Assembly (NCBI GenBank): GCA_022842595.1
Contig: JALHPF010000004.1
Span: 1-64,000 of the forward strand
Direction of reading: 5' to 3'
DNA from: Rubrivivax sp.
GTDB lineage: Bacteria; Pseudomonadota; Gammaproteobacteria; Burkholderiales; Burkholderiaceae_C
Length of the DNA stretch: 64,000 nucleotides
In this document: positions 48,842 through 56,864 of the stretch, piece by piece
Position numbering within the stretch: the first letter of the stretch is position 1
Layout of the letters: every line of letters begins with the position of its first letter
Position numbers and translations under genes: made by a program
The notes under the pieces: model-generated
Databases searched by the model: none
What the model saw: only the letters and a program-made list of their open reading frames with translations
Told to the model about the DNA's origin: nothing

Positions 48842-48982
48842 CCTTGGCGGGCTGGGTGAGTCGGGTGGCCCCCGCAGTGAAGTAAAGGAGGAGCCATGGG
48901 TCCGCCTGAAGCCGCAGGCTTCGGGCGGGCCCATGGCGGGGGACATGAACGGAGGGGGCCACCCGACTCGCCCAGCCCAAGG
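48842..48982 (+). ncRNA. Nested stem element, copy B (candidate structured RNA)
   Basis: Outer arms CCTTGG...GAGTCGGGTGGCCCCC and its complement pair, with a 3-nt bulge and one G.U. The inner 20-bp stem starting CCATGGGTCCGCC has two G.U pairs and the same CC-GCA-GG tip as copy A. Conserved internal loops are GCAGTGAAGTAAAGGAGGAG (5') and CGGGGGACATGAACGGA (3'). Orientation is opposite to copy A, so both point away from a shared 38-bp spacer. AAAGGAGG in the 5' loop resembles a perfect Shine-Dalgarno and an ATG follows in this copy, but copy A has no ATG, so coding is unlikely. Confidence 0.55.
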
Positions 48983-49059
48983 GGCCAACGTAGCGTGCCG
49001 TTGGCACGCAAACCGAAGTCCGCAACAGGCCGAGAGCAGTCCCGCCTGAACCCGTGCCG

Positions 49060-50022
49060 CTAAAGGGCCAGGAAAGCCTGCACTGCAGGAAGCGCAGCCG
49101 CAGGGTCTTCTTCGTGCGGTACATGCCCCAGCCGGGGCAAGACGATCAACTGCGCGCGCGTGGCAGCCGGCAGCGCACGCAGGTAGTCCTGCGCATTGGC
49201 CACCGGAATCATGGCGTCGAGCTCGCCCCACACCAGCAAGGTGGGCGCCTGGACGCGTGCCAGCAGTGGCGTGGGTTCCTCCAGGCGCAGCTGCCGAAGG
49301 CGTTCGATGACGGCGCCGCGCGCGCCCGGGGCCAGCAGCAGCTGGTGGTAGCGGCTGACGGTGTCCTCGCCCAGCCGGGCCGGGTCGCCATAAGCTGGCG
49401 CCAGGCCGGCGCGCAGCGCCACGCGGGGCAGCACATGGGGTAGCAGTCCGGCCATCCAGCCCACGTCGGGCGGCTTGCCGTAGTCGAAGCCGGGGCTGGC
49501 AAAGCCATCGGGCGCCACGAGCACCAGGCGGTGCACACGCTGCGGATGCAGGGCCGCCAGCCGCCAGGCCAGGCGGCCACCCATCGAGTGGCCCACCAGG
49601 CTGGCCTGAGGCAGCCCCAGCGTGTCCATCAGCGCCAGCAGCTGGGCCAGCGCGTGGTCGTCGTCGTAGCGGCCGGCCGGGTCGGGCGCAGTGAGGCCAG
49701 AGCCGGGCAGGTCGACGCGCACGACCCGGTGCGTCGCCGCCAGTCCCTGCGCCCAGGGCTCCCAGGTGTGCAGGCTGCTGCCGAAGCCATGCAGCATCAG
49801 CACCGGCGGGCCGGTGGCGGCGCCGGCCGCCGTACCGCTTTCGCGCACATGCCAGCGCAAGCCGCCCGCTTCGACGAAGCGGCTGGGCGGCGCGGCGTAG
49901 CGGGCTTCGAGTTCGGCGCGCGGCAGGTCGGGCGTCCAGGCCCAGCCGGCGCCCAGCAGCAGGGCCAGTAACAGCAGGGTCGCCAAGATCGTGGTCTTTC
50001 GTCGCGCAGCAGGTGGAAGCAT
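49060..50022 (-). CDS. Alpha/beta hydrolase with N-terminal membrane anchor
   Basis: 320 residues from the ATG at 50022 (50031 also possible). An N-terminal helix (about 9-30) anchors or exports it. The fold shows the oxyanion motif MLHGFGSS, nucleophile elbow GHSMGG, acid GELDAMIP and catalytic His in LGHVPHEED, so the triad is complete. Substrate unknown: esterase, lipase or haloperoxidase-like are possible. It is transcribed against the flanking TRAP genes and separates the permeases from the binding protein. Confidence 0.88.
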   Translation of the reverse strand: MLPPAARRKTTILATLLLLALLLGAGWAWTPDLPRAELEARYAAPPSRFVEAGGLRWHVRESGTAAGAATGPPVLMLHGFGSSLHTWEPWAQGLAATHRVVRVDLPGSGLTAPDPAGRYDDDHALAQLLALMDTLGLPQASLVGHSMGGRLAWRLAALHPQRVHRLVLVAPDGFASPGFDYGKPPDVGWMAGLLPHVLPRVALRAGLAPAYGDPARLGEDTVSRYHQLLLAPGARGAVIERLRQLRLEEPTPLLARVQAPTLLVWGELDAMIPVANAQDYLRALPAATRAQLIVLPRLGHVPHEEDPAAALPAVQAFLAL

Positions 50023-50105
50023 TCCGCGCATTCTGGCCGCTGCGGCCATGCCGCCCCAGGGAAAGCCTGGGTCTGGCGGCGGCGGCTGATGCGGGTTCGC
50101 CGGCC

Positions 50106-50111
50106 TACAAT
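50106..50111 (+). promoter_or_regulatory. Likely -10 box for the TRAP binding protein gene
   Basis: TACAAT (five of six consensus) lies 24 bp upstream of the ATG at 50136, in an otherwise GC-only stretch. No good -35 hexamer is placed 16-18 bp upstream, so activation by a regulator may be needed. Confidence 0.4.
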
Positions 50112-50135
50112 TTTTCCGGCAACCGGAGCCCATCA

Positions 50136-51176
50136 ATGCAACGTCGTTCCTTCGTCCAGAGTGCTGCTGCAGCCGCCGTGCTGGGCGTGCCCCACCTCAG
50201 CGGCCTGGCCCAGCAGACCGTCACGCTGAAGTTCCATACCTTCATGGCGCCGATGTCCAACGTATGGCTCACCATGCACAAGCCGTGGATGGAGAAGGTG
50301 GAAAAGGACAGCGGCGGGCGCATCAAGTTCGAGGCCTACCCCGCCATGCAGCTGGGCGGCACGCCGGTGCAGCTGTACGACCAGGCCCGCGACGGTGTCG
50401 TCGACGTGGTCTGGACCCTGCCGGGCAACACGGCTGGCCGCTTCCCGCGCATCGAGGTCTTCGAGCTGCCGTTCATGATGAACAACGCCGAAGCCACGTC
50501 CAAGGCCTACTGGGAGTACTTCCAGACGCAGTGCCCTGACGAGTTCAAGGAAACCCAGGTCATCGCCGTCCAGGTGCACGGCCCGGGCGTGATCCATACC
50601 GTCAACAAGGAAATCAAGAGCGTGGCCGACCTGCGCGGCCTGAAGATGCGGGGCCCCACGCGCCAGGTGACGAAGCTGCTGGGCAGCGTGGGTGCCATCC
50701 CCGTGGGCATGCCGCTGCCGCAGATTCCCGACGCGCTGAGCAAGGGCACGGTGGACGGCTGTGTCATCCCCTGGGAAGTGGTGCCTTCTGTCAAGGTGCA
50801 CGAGCTCACCAAGTTCCACAGCGAGTTTCCGGCGTCCGGCCCGGCGCTTTACACCACCACCTTCGTGATGGCGATGAACAAGGCCCGCTATGACGGCCTG
50901 GCGCCCGACCTGAAGAAGGTGATCGATGCCAACTCGGGCATGGCCGCCAGCGCCTTCCTGGGCCGCACCCAGCAGAGCAACGACCCCAACGGCCGCAAGA
51001 GCGCCACCGACCGCAACAACACCATCCACACCTTCACCGAAGCCGAGACGCAGGAATTCATCAAGCGTTCGGCCGCCATCGACGACGAATGGGTCGCCGA
51101 CATGGACAAGCGTGGCTTCAAGGGCGCGCAGCTGCTGTCGTCGGCCAAGGCTCTGATCGTGAAGCACAAGGGCTGA
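50136..51176 (+). CDS. TRAP transporter substrate-binding protein (DctP-type)
   Basis: 346 residues. The signal sequence contains QRRSFVQ, a twin-arginine-like motif, suggesting Tat export, and is followed by a cleavage region near GLAQQ. The mature domain (about 26-346) is a full-length DctP fold that includes the ligand-anchoring Arg region GLKMRGPTRQ. It binds an organic acid in the periplasm and delivers it to the TRAP permeases, probably those at 46654-48446. The ATG at 50136 is preferred over the track's 50013. Confidence 0.93.
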   Translation: MQRRSFVQSAAAAAVLGVPHLSGLAQQTVTLKFHTFMAPMSNVWLTMHKPWMEKVEKDSGGRIKFEAYPAMQLGGTPVQLYDQARDGVVDVVWTLPGNTAGRFPRIEVFELPFMMNNAEATSKAYWEYFQTQCPDEFKETQVIAVQVHGPGVIHTVNKEIKSVADLRGLKMRGPTRQVTKLLGSVGAIPVGMPLPQIPDALSKGTVDGCVIPWEVVPSVKVHELTKFHSEFPASGPALYTTTFVMAMNKARYDGLAPDLKKVIDANSGMAASAFLGRTQQSNDPNGRKSATDRNNTIHTFTEAETQEFIKRSAAIDDEWVADMDKRGFKGAQLLSSAKALIVKHKG

Positions 51177-51220
51177 AGGCCCCACCCCGCCCGGGCGCTG
51201 GCCGGGGTTTCCGGCGGCGA

Positions 51221-52402
51221 TCAGGGGCCCCAGGGCCGGGCCAGCGGTTCGCCGTAGAAGTTGCCCTGGCCCGGCGAGCGCACGCTTTTCCAGTAGGCCT
51301 CGATGAGCGTGTCGCCAGCGGCATAACGCTTGACCAGTACTGAAGCACGCGGGAACTTGGCTTCGAAGTTGCACGGCTCCTCGACCGTGCCATAGCTGCC
51401 GGTGGCGCCGGCTTGCAGCCAGGCCGTGGCAGGCATCTGGCCGAAACTGGGACCGCCGGGTTCGGTGACGCCGGCCAGGCTGGTCAGGTGGTCGGCCACG
51501 GCGCCGGGCAGCCACTGCTGGCTGGCTATCTGGGGTACGGTGGGCAGGCCGGTCAGATAGAACATCAGGTTGCTCTGGGCGACGACGAAGTCGCCGAGCC
51601 TGCCGCTGGCGTTGTCGATGTAGTTGATGGTCAGCCGGGGCACGGGCGGGCTCAGGGCCAGGCCCTGGAAGTCGGTGTAGCGCACGCTGCGTGGTGCATC
51701 GGTGGTGCGCATCAGTACCGCGCGGCCATTGGCCGAGTTCGCCGGGTTGGCCGGGTCGGCCGGGCTGGCGGCGCTGGCCGACCAGCGCCTGTCTGCCGAT
51801 ACGCCACGCGCGATCAGGGTTTCGGCTTCGGCCAGCGTGGTAGCGCCCAGCAGCATCGAAGGCCGGATGCGCAGGTCGGTGTAGGGCTGCCGTGTCGTGC
51901 TGTCGTAGTAGGCGCTGGCGGTCGTGGCCGCACAGCCGCCGCAATAGCCGGCGTCGTAGCCGAAGGCCAGCGCGCTCGTCAGCCCCATGCTGCAGGGGCC
52001 TGCCACGCGCGAAGGTTGCGACCAGGTCACCAGCGTGGCCTGCACATTGCCTGGCAGCCGGGCGTCGAGCGTGGCTTTCAGCGTGGCGAACTCCGCCGCC
52101 GTCAGAACCGCCCCGCCCCCGCGCGGCACGGCCAGGCGGATGACCTGGTGGGCCGGCACACCGCGTGCGCGCTGGTAGGCCAGGCCGATGGCCTCGCTGG
52201 TGGCGTCGCCTTCGGCAATCAGCACGGCCAGGTTGGCTGCCGTGAAGTCGGGGCCGGTGACAGGTGGCGTGGCAGGGTCGGGCGGGGTGCTGGCACCGCT
52301 ACCCCCACCACCTCCACCACCCCCACCGCAGGCGCACAGCAGGGACGACAGCGCCAGCAGGGCGGCCAGCCGGGTTCCGGGGAAGGGCAGGGTGATCGAC
52401 AT
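51221..52402 (-). CDS. TIGR03790-like lipoprotein
   Basis: 393 residues with a lipoprotein signal ending LLCACGG and a nine-glycine run just after the lipidation Cys. The body matches the TIGR03790 family as I recall it, with VLIAEGDATSEAIGLAYQRARGVPA near the start and a Cys-containing middle (AGYCGGCAA). Function unknown. The ATG at 52402 begins at the signal sequence; the track start at 52447 is upstream of it. The poly-Gly coding stretch (52304-52330) is a low-complexity run of CCACCACC-type triplets. Confidence 0.8.
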   Translation of the reverse strand: MSITLPFPGTRLAALLALSSLLCACGGGGGGGGGSGASTPPDPATPPVTGPDFTAANLAVLIAEGDATSEAIGLAYQRARGVPAHQVIRLAVPRGGGAVLTAAEFATLKATLDARLPGNVQATLVTWSQPSRVAGPCSMGLTSALAFGYDAGYCGGCAATTASAYYDSTTRQPYTDLRIRPSMLLGATTLAEAETLIARGVSADRRWSASAASPADPANPANSANGRAVLMRTTDAPRSVRYTDFQGLALSPPVPRLTINYIDNASGRLGDFVVAQSNLMFYLTGLPTVPQIASQQWLPGAVADHLTSLAGVTEPGGPSFGQMPATAWLQAGATGSYGTVEEPCNFEAKFPRASVLVKRYAAGDTLIEAYWKSVRSPGQGNFYGEPLARPWGP

Positions 52403-52510
52403 CACCCGAGCATAGGCCGCCGGCCCGTCCCTGCTGCCACCGGGCATGGCGTGCGAGCGTGACGGAAGGTGACTGGCTGACCGTCGTCCGTCGTTCGTCG
52501 TTTGTTGCCG

Positions 52511-53896
52511 TCAGCCCTGGTCTGCGTTCAGCGCCTGCAGGGCCCCGGCATGGGCGGCCTGCGCGTCGGCCCGGTCCAGGCTGGCCCAGCGGCCCGCCAC
52601 CATCACCGCGCTGAAGGGCCGCGCCGGCGCCGCGAACACCACGCCGTCCAGCAGATGGCCTGCCGGCAGGCCGGCCAAGGCATCGTCGTGCGGGTCCAGC
52701 ACCAGCAGGTCGGCGCGAGCACCCGCCACCAGGCCCCAGCGGCTGAAGCCGGCCGCCGCTGCGCCGCCGGCCAGAACGCGGTCGAACAGGCGCGCGGCGG
52801 TGGCTGGCTGCACGCCCGGCAGCGCGGCGACGTTGCGCTGGCGCAGCACCAGGCGCTGGCCGTATTCCAGCCAGCGCAGTTCCTCGGGCCAGCTGCGCGT
52901 GACCTGGCTGTCCGACCCCAGCGCAAGCGGCACCCCCGCGGCCAGCCAGCGTGGCAGGTCGGGCAGGCCGTCGCCGAGGTTGGCCTCGGTGCCCGGGCAC
53001 AGCACCACGCTGGCGCCGCTGGCGGCCACGGCGTCGATTTCCTGCGGCGTGGCGTGCGTGGCGTGCACCAGGTGCCAGCGCGCGTCCAGCGCGGCATGGC
53101 GCGTGAGCCATTCGATCGGCCGGCAGCCGGTGGCGGCCAGGCAGTCGTCGACCTCGGCGGTCTGTTCGGCCACGTGGATGTGCAGCGGGCCGCTGGCGAA
53201 ACCATGGGCCAGCGTGGCGATGGACTCGGGCTGCGCCGCGCGCAGCGAATGCACGGCGACGCCCGCCGTCACCAGCGGCCCGGTGCCATGCACCGCACGC
53301 TGCAGCGCCTGCACGTCGGCCACGGTGGTGGCAAAGCGGCGCTGGTCGGCGCGCAGTTGCGGCTGCGTGAAGCCGGCGCGTTCGTACAGCACCGGCAGCA
53401 GGGTCAGGCCGATGCCGCTTTCCTGCGCTGCGTGCGCCAGAGCCAGCGCCATCGCTGCGGGTTCGGCGTAGCGCTGGCCGTCGGGCGCATGGTGCAGGTA
53501 GTGGAACTCGCAGACCTGGGTGTAGCCGCCGGCCAGCAGCTCGTTGTACAGGTGGGTGGCCACGGCCTGCAGTTGCTCTGGCGTGATGCGCAGCGCCACG
53601 CCGTACATGCGGTCGCGCCAGCTCCAGAAGTCGTCGTGGGCGCTGTCGCGGCGTTCGGCCAGGCCGACGAAGGCGCGCTGGAAGGCGTGGCTGTGCGCAT
53701 CCACCAGGCCGGGCAGCACCGGACCGGGCAGCGCCTGGGCCTGCGGTGGGCAGGGCTGGTCGGGGGTGACGGCCTGCCAGTGGCCCCGGGCGTCGATGGC
53801 CAGCAGCACCTGCTGGCGCCAGGCGCCGTCGATCCAGGCGCTGGGCGCCCACAGCAGGCCCGGGTGGGAATGGGAATGGGAGATGGTCATGTTCAT
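52511..53896 (-). CDS. hutF: Formimidoylglutamate deiminase
   Basis: 461 residues of an amidohydrolase. Zinc ligands appear in VDAHSHAFQRAF, a later HIHVAEQ, HATHATPQE and the SDSQVT Asp. HutF converts N-formimino-glutamate to N-formyl-glutamate and ammonia, the marker of the five-step histidine pathway. The ATG at 53896 (or 53890) starts a His-rich opening (SHSHSH). The final enzyme HutG is not in this window. It is downstream of a secreted protein gene and an acetyltransferase gene that separate it from hutI. Confidence 0.93.
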   Translation of the reverse strand: MNMTISHSHSHPGLLWAPSAWIDGAWRQQVLLAIDARGHWQAVTPDQPCPPQAQALPGPVLPGLVDAHSHAFQRAFVGLAERRDSAHDDFWSWRDRMYGVALRITPEQLQAVATHLYNELLAGGYTQVCEFHYLHHAPDGQRYAEPAAMALALAHAAQESGIGLTLLPVLYERAGFTQPQLRADQRRFATTVADVQALQRAVHGTGPLVTAGVAVHSLRAAQPESIATLAHGFASGPLHIHVAEQTAEVDDCLAATGCRPIEWLTRHAALDARWHLVHATHATPQEIDAVAASGASVVLCPGTEANLGDGLPDLPRWLAAGVPLALGSDSQVTRSWPEELRWLEYGQRLVLRQRNVAALPGVQPATAARLFDRVLAGGAAAAGFSRWGLVAGARADLLVLDPHDDALAGLPAGHLLDGVVFAAPARPFSAVMVAGRWASLDRADAQAAHAGALQALNADQG

Positions 53897-53954
53897 CGGG
53901 GGTTTCGACCGATCCGCGCCCCGTGGCGTGGGAGCCCGGGCGACGGGTTCGGCA

Positions 53955-54395
53955 TCACTTCGCCAGCGGGCACAGCGCCCGGTCTGCCGCGCGGCGGTGC
54001 AGGACGAAGCTGCGGCCCGACTCGATGTCAAGGTAGCGATGCTGGTGCTTGTCGATGGCCAGGATGTCGGTGCAGAAGCGGCTGCCAGGGCGTACCCAGA
54101 AGGTATCGGTGGCGCTGTGTACCCGGTAGCACATCCGCCGCCCGCTGACGTCGAAGCTGCCGCGGCCTTCGAAGTACTGGCCATCGTCGGGGGTTCTTCC
54201 GCAGGCGCGGAACGACCCGTCGGCCAGGAATTCGTCGTAGGCCCAGCAGGTCTTGCCGCCGTCGTCGGAATTGCACCAGCTGCCCAGCAGTGCCGCCCGC
54301 AGCTGCGGGCCGGCAAGTTCGGCGGCCCGGCCTTCCGGCCCGGCGCCCAGGCTGGTCGCCGCGACCAGCAGCAAATGCATGACGAGGCGCCTCAT
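53955..54395 (-). CDS. Small secreted Cys-containing protein, unknown
   Basis: 146 residues from the ATG at 54395 (4-bp overlap with the acetyltransferase stop). The signal peptide (about 1-25) ends near GRAAE. The mature part has six cysteines, including SWCNSDDGGKTCW and the terminal CPL, consistent with periplasmic disulfides, and a small beta-rich domain. I do not recognise the family. It lies within the hut cluster but nothing ties it to histidine use. Confidence 0.68.
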   Translation of the reverse strand: MRRLVMHLLLVAATSLGAGPEGRAAELAGPQLRAALLGSWCNSDDGGKTCWAYDEFLADGSFRACGRTPDDGQYFEGRGSFDVSGRRMCYRVHSATDTFWVRPGSRFCTDILAIDKHQHRYLDIESGRSFVLHRRAADRALCPLAK

Positions 54396-54970
54396 GCCGC
54401 CGCCGGCAGCCTGGCGTAGACGCAGCTGTGGCTCAGGCGGCCGTCGGGCTGGCGCATCACGTTGTGCAGCACACCTTCCAGCACGAAGCCACAACGTTCG
54501 GCCACGGCCCGCGAGCCCAGGTTGTCGGTGCCCGTCACCAGTTCGACGCGCTGGGCCTTGAGCTGTTCCAGGGCCCAGTTCGTCAGCGCCGAGACGCATT
54601 CCTTGGCGTAGCCCTTGCCGGTGTCGCTGGTTCGCACCCAGTACCCGACCTCGGTCCTGGGCACCGACCAGTCGGTGCGGTGCAGTCCCGCCGATGCGAC
54701 CAGCCGGCCTGTCACTTTGTCGAAGGCGAGGTAAGGCAGGTCGGTGCGAAGCAGGAAGTTGGCTTCGGCCCGCCGACAGCGGATCTCCGCGGACTGGCGC
54801 GTGGTTGCCTCGGCCACCCAGGGAATGAACCAGAGCGAGGCGCGCAGGGCGTCGATCGACTCCAGCAGCGCCTCATGCAGCGCACCGGCGTCGTCGGCGC
54901 AAAAGGGGCGCAGCAGCAGTCGCGGGGTTTCAATGGCCCTCGGCACGGCGACGAGGAGGGGGTCGGTCAT
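54392..54970 (-). CDS. GNAT family N-acetyltransferase (RimJ/RimL-like)
   Basis: 192 residues with the RimJ-type start [16 protein letters not shown], the acetyl-CoA loop around [13 protein letters not shown], and the [17 protein letters not shown] segment near the C-terminus. It would acetylate a protein N-terminus or a small molecule; substrate unknown. It overlaps the hutI stop by 4 bp, so it is co-expressed with the hut genes. Length is normal. Confidence 0.88.
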   Translation of the reverse strand: MTDPLLVAVPRAIETPRLLLRPFCADDAGALHEALLESIDALRASLWFIPWVAEATTRQSAEIRCRRAEANFLLRTDLPYLAFDKVTGRLVASAGLHRTDWSVPRTEVGYWVRTSDTGKGYAKECVSALTNWALEQLKAQRVELVTGTDNLGSRAVAERCGFVLEGVLHNVMRQPDGRLSHSCVYARLPAAA

Positions 54971-56193
54971 GACGGGTTCCCGGCCGCATGTTCGACGCCT
55001 GCGGCAACCACCCGGCGGCAGGGGTTGCCGCCGAAGGCATAGGCCAGCTCGCCGGGGTGGTCCCGGTCCCACACGGCGAAGTCGGCACGAAGACCGGCGC
55101 GCAGCACGCCGCGGTCGGCAAGGCCCAGCGCGCTCGCGGCGTGCCTGGTGACGCCGCGCAGCGCTTCCTCGGGTGTCAGCCGGAACAGCGTGCAGGCCAT
55201 GTTCACCATCAACAGCAGGCTGCCGGTGGGGCAGGAACCGGGGTTATGGTCGCTGGCCACGGCCATCGGCACACCGGCGTCGCGCAGGGCCTGCACCGGT
55301 GGCAGCACCGTGTCGCGCAGGAAATAGTAGGCGCCGGGCAGCAGCACGGCCACGCAGCCGGCCGCGGCCATGGCACGCACGCCATGGGGCGACAGGTGTT
55401 CCAGATGGTCGCAGCTGAGTGCGCCGAATTCAGCAGCGAGCGCGGCGCCTTGCTGGTCGCTCAGCTGTTCGGCGTGCAGCTTCACCGGCAGGCCGAGTGC
55501 GCGCGCGGCTTCGAACACGCGGCGTGTCTGGGCCGGGGTGAAGCCGATGCGGTCGCAGAAGGCGTCCACCGCATCGACCAGTCCCGCGGCGTTCTGCGCC
55601 GGCAGCCAGCGGCAGACGGCGTCGATGTAGTCGTCGGGCCGGCCCTCGAATTCGGGGGGCAAGGCGTGCGCGCCCAGCGAGGTGGTGCGCACCGACAGCG
55701 GCAGTTCGCGCCCCAGCCGGCGGGCCACCGCCAGGCAGCGCGTTTCGTCGGCCTCGTTCAGGCCGTAGCCGGACTTGATCTCCATCGTCGTCACGCCTTC
55801 GGCCATGAAGCCGCGGGCCCGGCGCGCGGCGCTGGCGAAGAGTGTGTCGCTGCTGGCCGCACGCGTGGCCGCCATGGTCGAACGGATGCCGCCGCCGGCA
55901 CGGGCAATCTCCTCGTAGCTGGCGCCGTTCAGGCGCGCCTCGAATTCCAGCGCGCGCTGGCCGCCGTAGACCAGATGGGTGTGGCAGTCCACCAGCCCCG
56001 GCGTGACGAGCGCGCCGCCCAGGTCGTGTTCCTGTTCGATGCGCAGCCCGGCAGACAGATCGGCGCTTCGGCCGACCCAGAGCAGGGCCTGTCCGTCGAC
56101 GAGCAGGGCGCCATCGTCGATGAGCCCCCAGCCGCGGGCGCTGTCCAGCGTCACCAGCCGCGCGTTGCGCCAAAGGCTCAGGCGTTTGCTCAT
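54967..56193 (-). CDS. hutI: Imidazolonepropionase
   Basis: 408 residues of a metal-dependent amidohydrolase with the zinc HxH in [11 protein letters not shown], then [10 protein letters not shown] and the C-terminal [14 protein letters not shown]. It opens the imidazolone ring to give N-formimino-glutamate. The ATG at 56193 is preferred; the track uses a GTG nine bases upstream. Together with hutD and hutC upstream, it forms the minus-strand arm of the cluster. Confidence 0.96.
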   Translation of the reverse strand: MSKRLSLWRNARLVTLDSARGWGLIDDGALLVDGQALLWVGRSADLSAGLRIEQEHDLGGALVTPGLVDCHTHLVYGGQRALEFEARLNGASYEEIARAGGGIRSTMAATRAASSDTLFASAARRARGFMAEGVTTMEIKSGYGLNEADETRCLAVARRLGRELPLSVRTTSLGAHALPPEFEGRPDDYIDAVCRWLPAQNAAGLVDAVDAFCDRIGFTPAQTRRVFEAARALGLPVKLHAEQLSDQQGAALAAEFGALSCDHLEHLSPHGVRAMAAAGCVAVLLPGAYYFLRDTVLPPVQALRDAGVPMAVASDHNPGSCPTGSLLLMVNMACTLFRLTPEEALRGVTRHAASALGLADRGVLRAGLRADFAVWDRDHPGELAYAFGGNPCRRVVAAGVEHAAGNPS

Positions 56194-56202
56194 GGCCCGC
56201 AC

Positions 56203-56309
56203 CCCCAGACCGAAGGTTCAGGCTTCCCGCCACGGAACCGGCGCCGCCGGGCCGTTGGTGGACGGCTCCCCCGGGGGGTAGCGAGCGCAGGCGAGCTTGG
56301 GGGCTCCAT
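56203..56309. repeat. Intergenic repeat between hutI and hutD (related to 692-845)
   Basis: Contains CTCCCCCGGGGGGTAG next to CGAGCGCAGGCGAGCTTGGGGGC. This resembles the repeat between tolQ and tolR (CCCCCTTGGGGGG with AGCGAACGAAGTGAGCTTGGGGG). The palindrome plus AGCTTGGGGGC pair is conserved though internal sequence differs. It lies inside the hutD-hutI transcript and may affect RNA stability or expression balance. Confidence 0.5.
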
Positions 56310-56864
56310 CTACCGCACCACCAGGCAGTAGGCCGGACCGGCGCCGTGCACGAGCCACGGGTCGGGGTCGGCACTGTCGGACCACAGCAGATCGCCGGCC
56401 ACCAGGGTTTCGGTCAGGTGCTCGATGTCCACGGCGGTGGGGCCGGCGGCATACACGGCGCGCCAGCGTGTCGCGCCGTCGATGCTGGCGCCGCTGTCGG
56501 CGCGCCACATCTGGGCATCGCCCAGGCCGCGGCGCACCATCAGGTTCAGGTCGGTGGTGGCGCCACTCAGCAGCGTGCAGCCGGGTGCCGCTTCGCCATC
56601 GAACGCCAATGGCCGCGAAGCCGGCGACAGCCGCCGTTCACCTTCGGGCAGGCTCAGCACGACCCCGGCGCCGTCGAGCACCGCAAACCAGCGGTCGATG
56701 CCGGGGAAGGCAGAGAAGGGCCCGTCCTGTTCGATGCGGGCGACGCTCACGCGCACCTGCCAGGCCTGCACCTGCGGCCAGGCCAGCAGCTCGCGTGTGC
56801 TGCCGCCGCTGTTGCGCCAGGCCTGCACCGGCACCTGGCGCAGGTTGATGCGGTGGATGTTCAT
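56310..56864 (-). CDS. hutD: HutD family protein
   Basis: 184 residues of the cupin-like HutD family, with the N-terminal WRNSGGSTRELLAWP segment and the FPGIDRWFAVLDG motif. HutD is thought to set an upper limit on hut expression, probably by binding a pathway metabolite such as N-formylglutamate (family knowledge). The start overlaps the hutC stop by 4 bp, so regulator and governor are translationally coupled. Confidence 0.92.
   Translation of the reverse strand: MNIHRINLRQVPVQAWRNSGGSTRELLAWPQVQAWQVRVSVARIEQDGPFSAFPGIDRWFAVLDGAGVVLSLPEGERRLSPASRPLAFDGEAAPGCTLLSGATTDLNLMVRRGLGDAQMWRADSGASIDGATRWRAVYAAGPTAVDIEHLTETLVAGDLLWSDSADPDPWLVHGAGPAYCLVVR

Larger units (their letters stand above)
48447..49059. 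other. Gene-free spacer between TRAP permease and alpha/beta hydrolase
   Basis: This 613-bp stretch has no convincing gene. ORFs in all frames here translate palindromic DNA and give Arg/Pro/Gly-rich repeats. It contains two large nested palindromic elements (48674-48803 and 48842-48982), described separately, sharing a 38-bp spacer. Outside them, 48447-48673 and 48983-49059 show nothing I recognise except possible short flank similarity (CACGCTAACG-type and GCACGCAAACC-type segments). Confidence 0.7.

Noticed and set aside
48674-48982. Integron attC sites
   Set aside because: Nested palindromes with variable arms resemble attC, but the R' and R'' core sites (GTTRRRY/RYYYAAC) are not in place, and there is no integrase or cassette array.
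47790-49124. 444-residue ORF and other ORFs over 48.3-49.2 kb, some with repeated RSEVKEEP peptides
   Set aside because: The repeated peptides come from translating the two palindromic elements; no start, codon pattern or domain supports a gene.
52470-52500. CGTCGT-type short repeat between hutF and the lipoprotein gene
   Set aside because: Short, imperfect and GC-typical; no structure or motif beyond chance.
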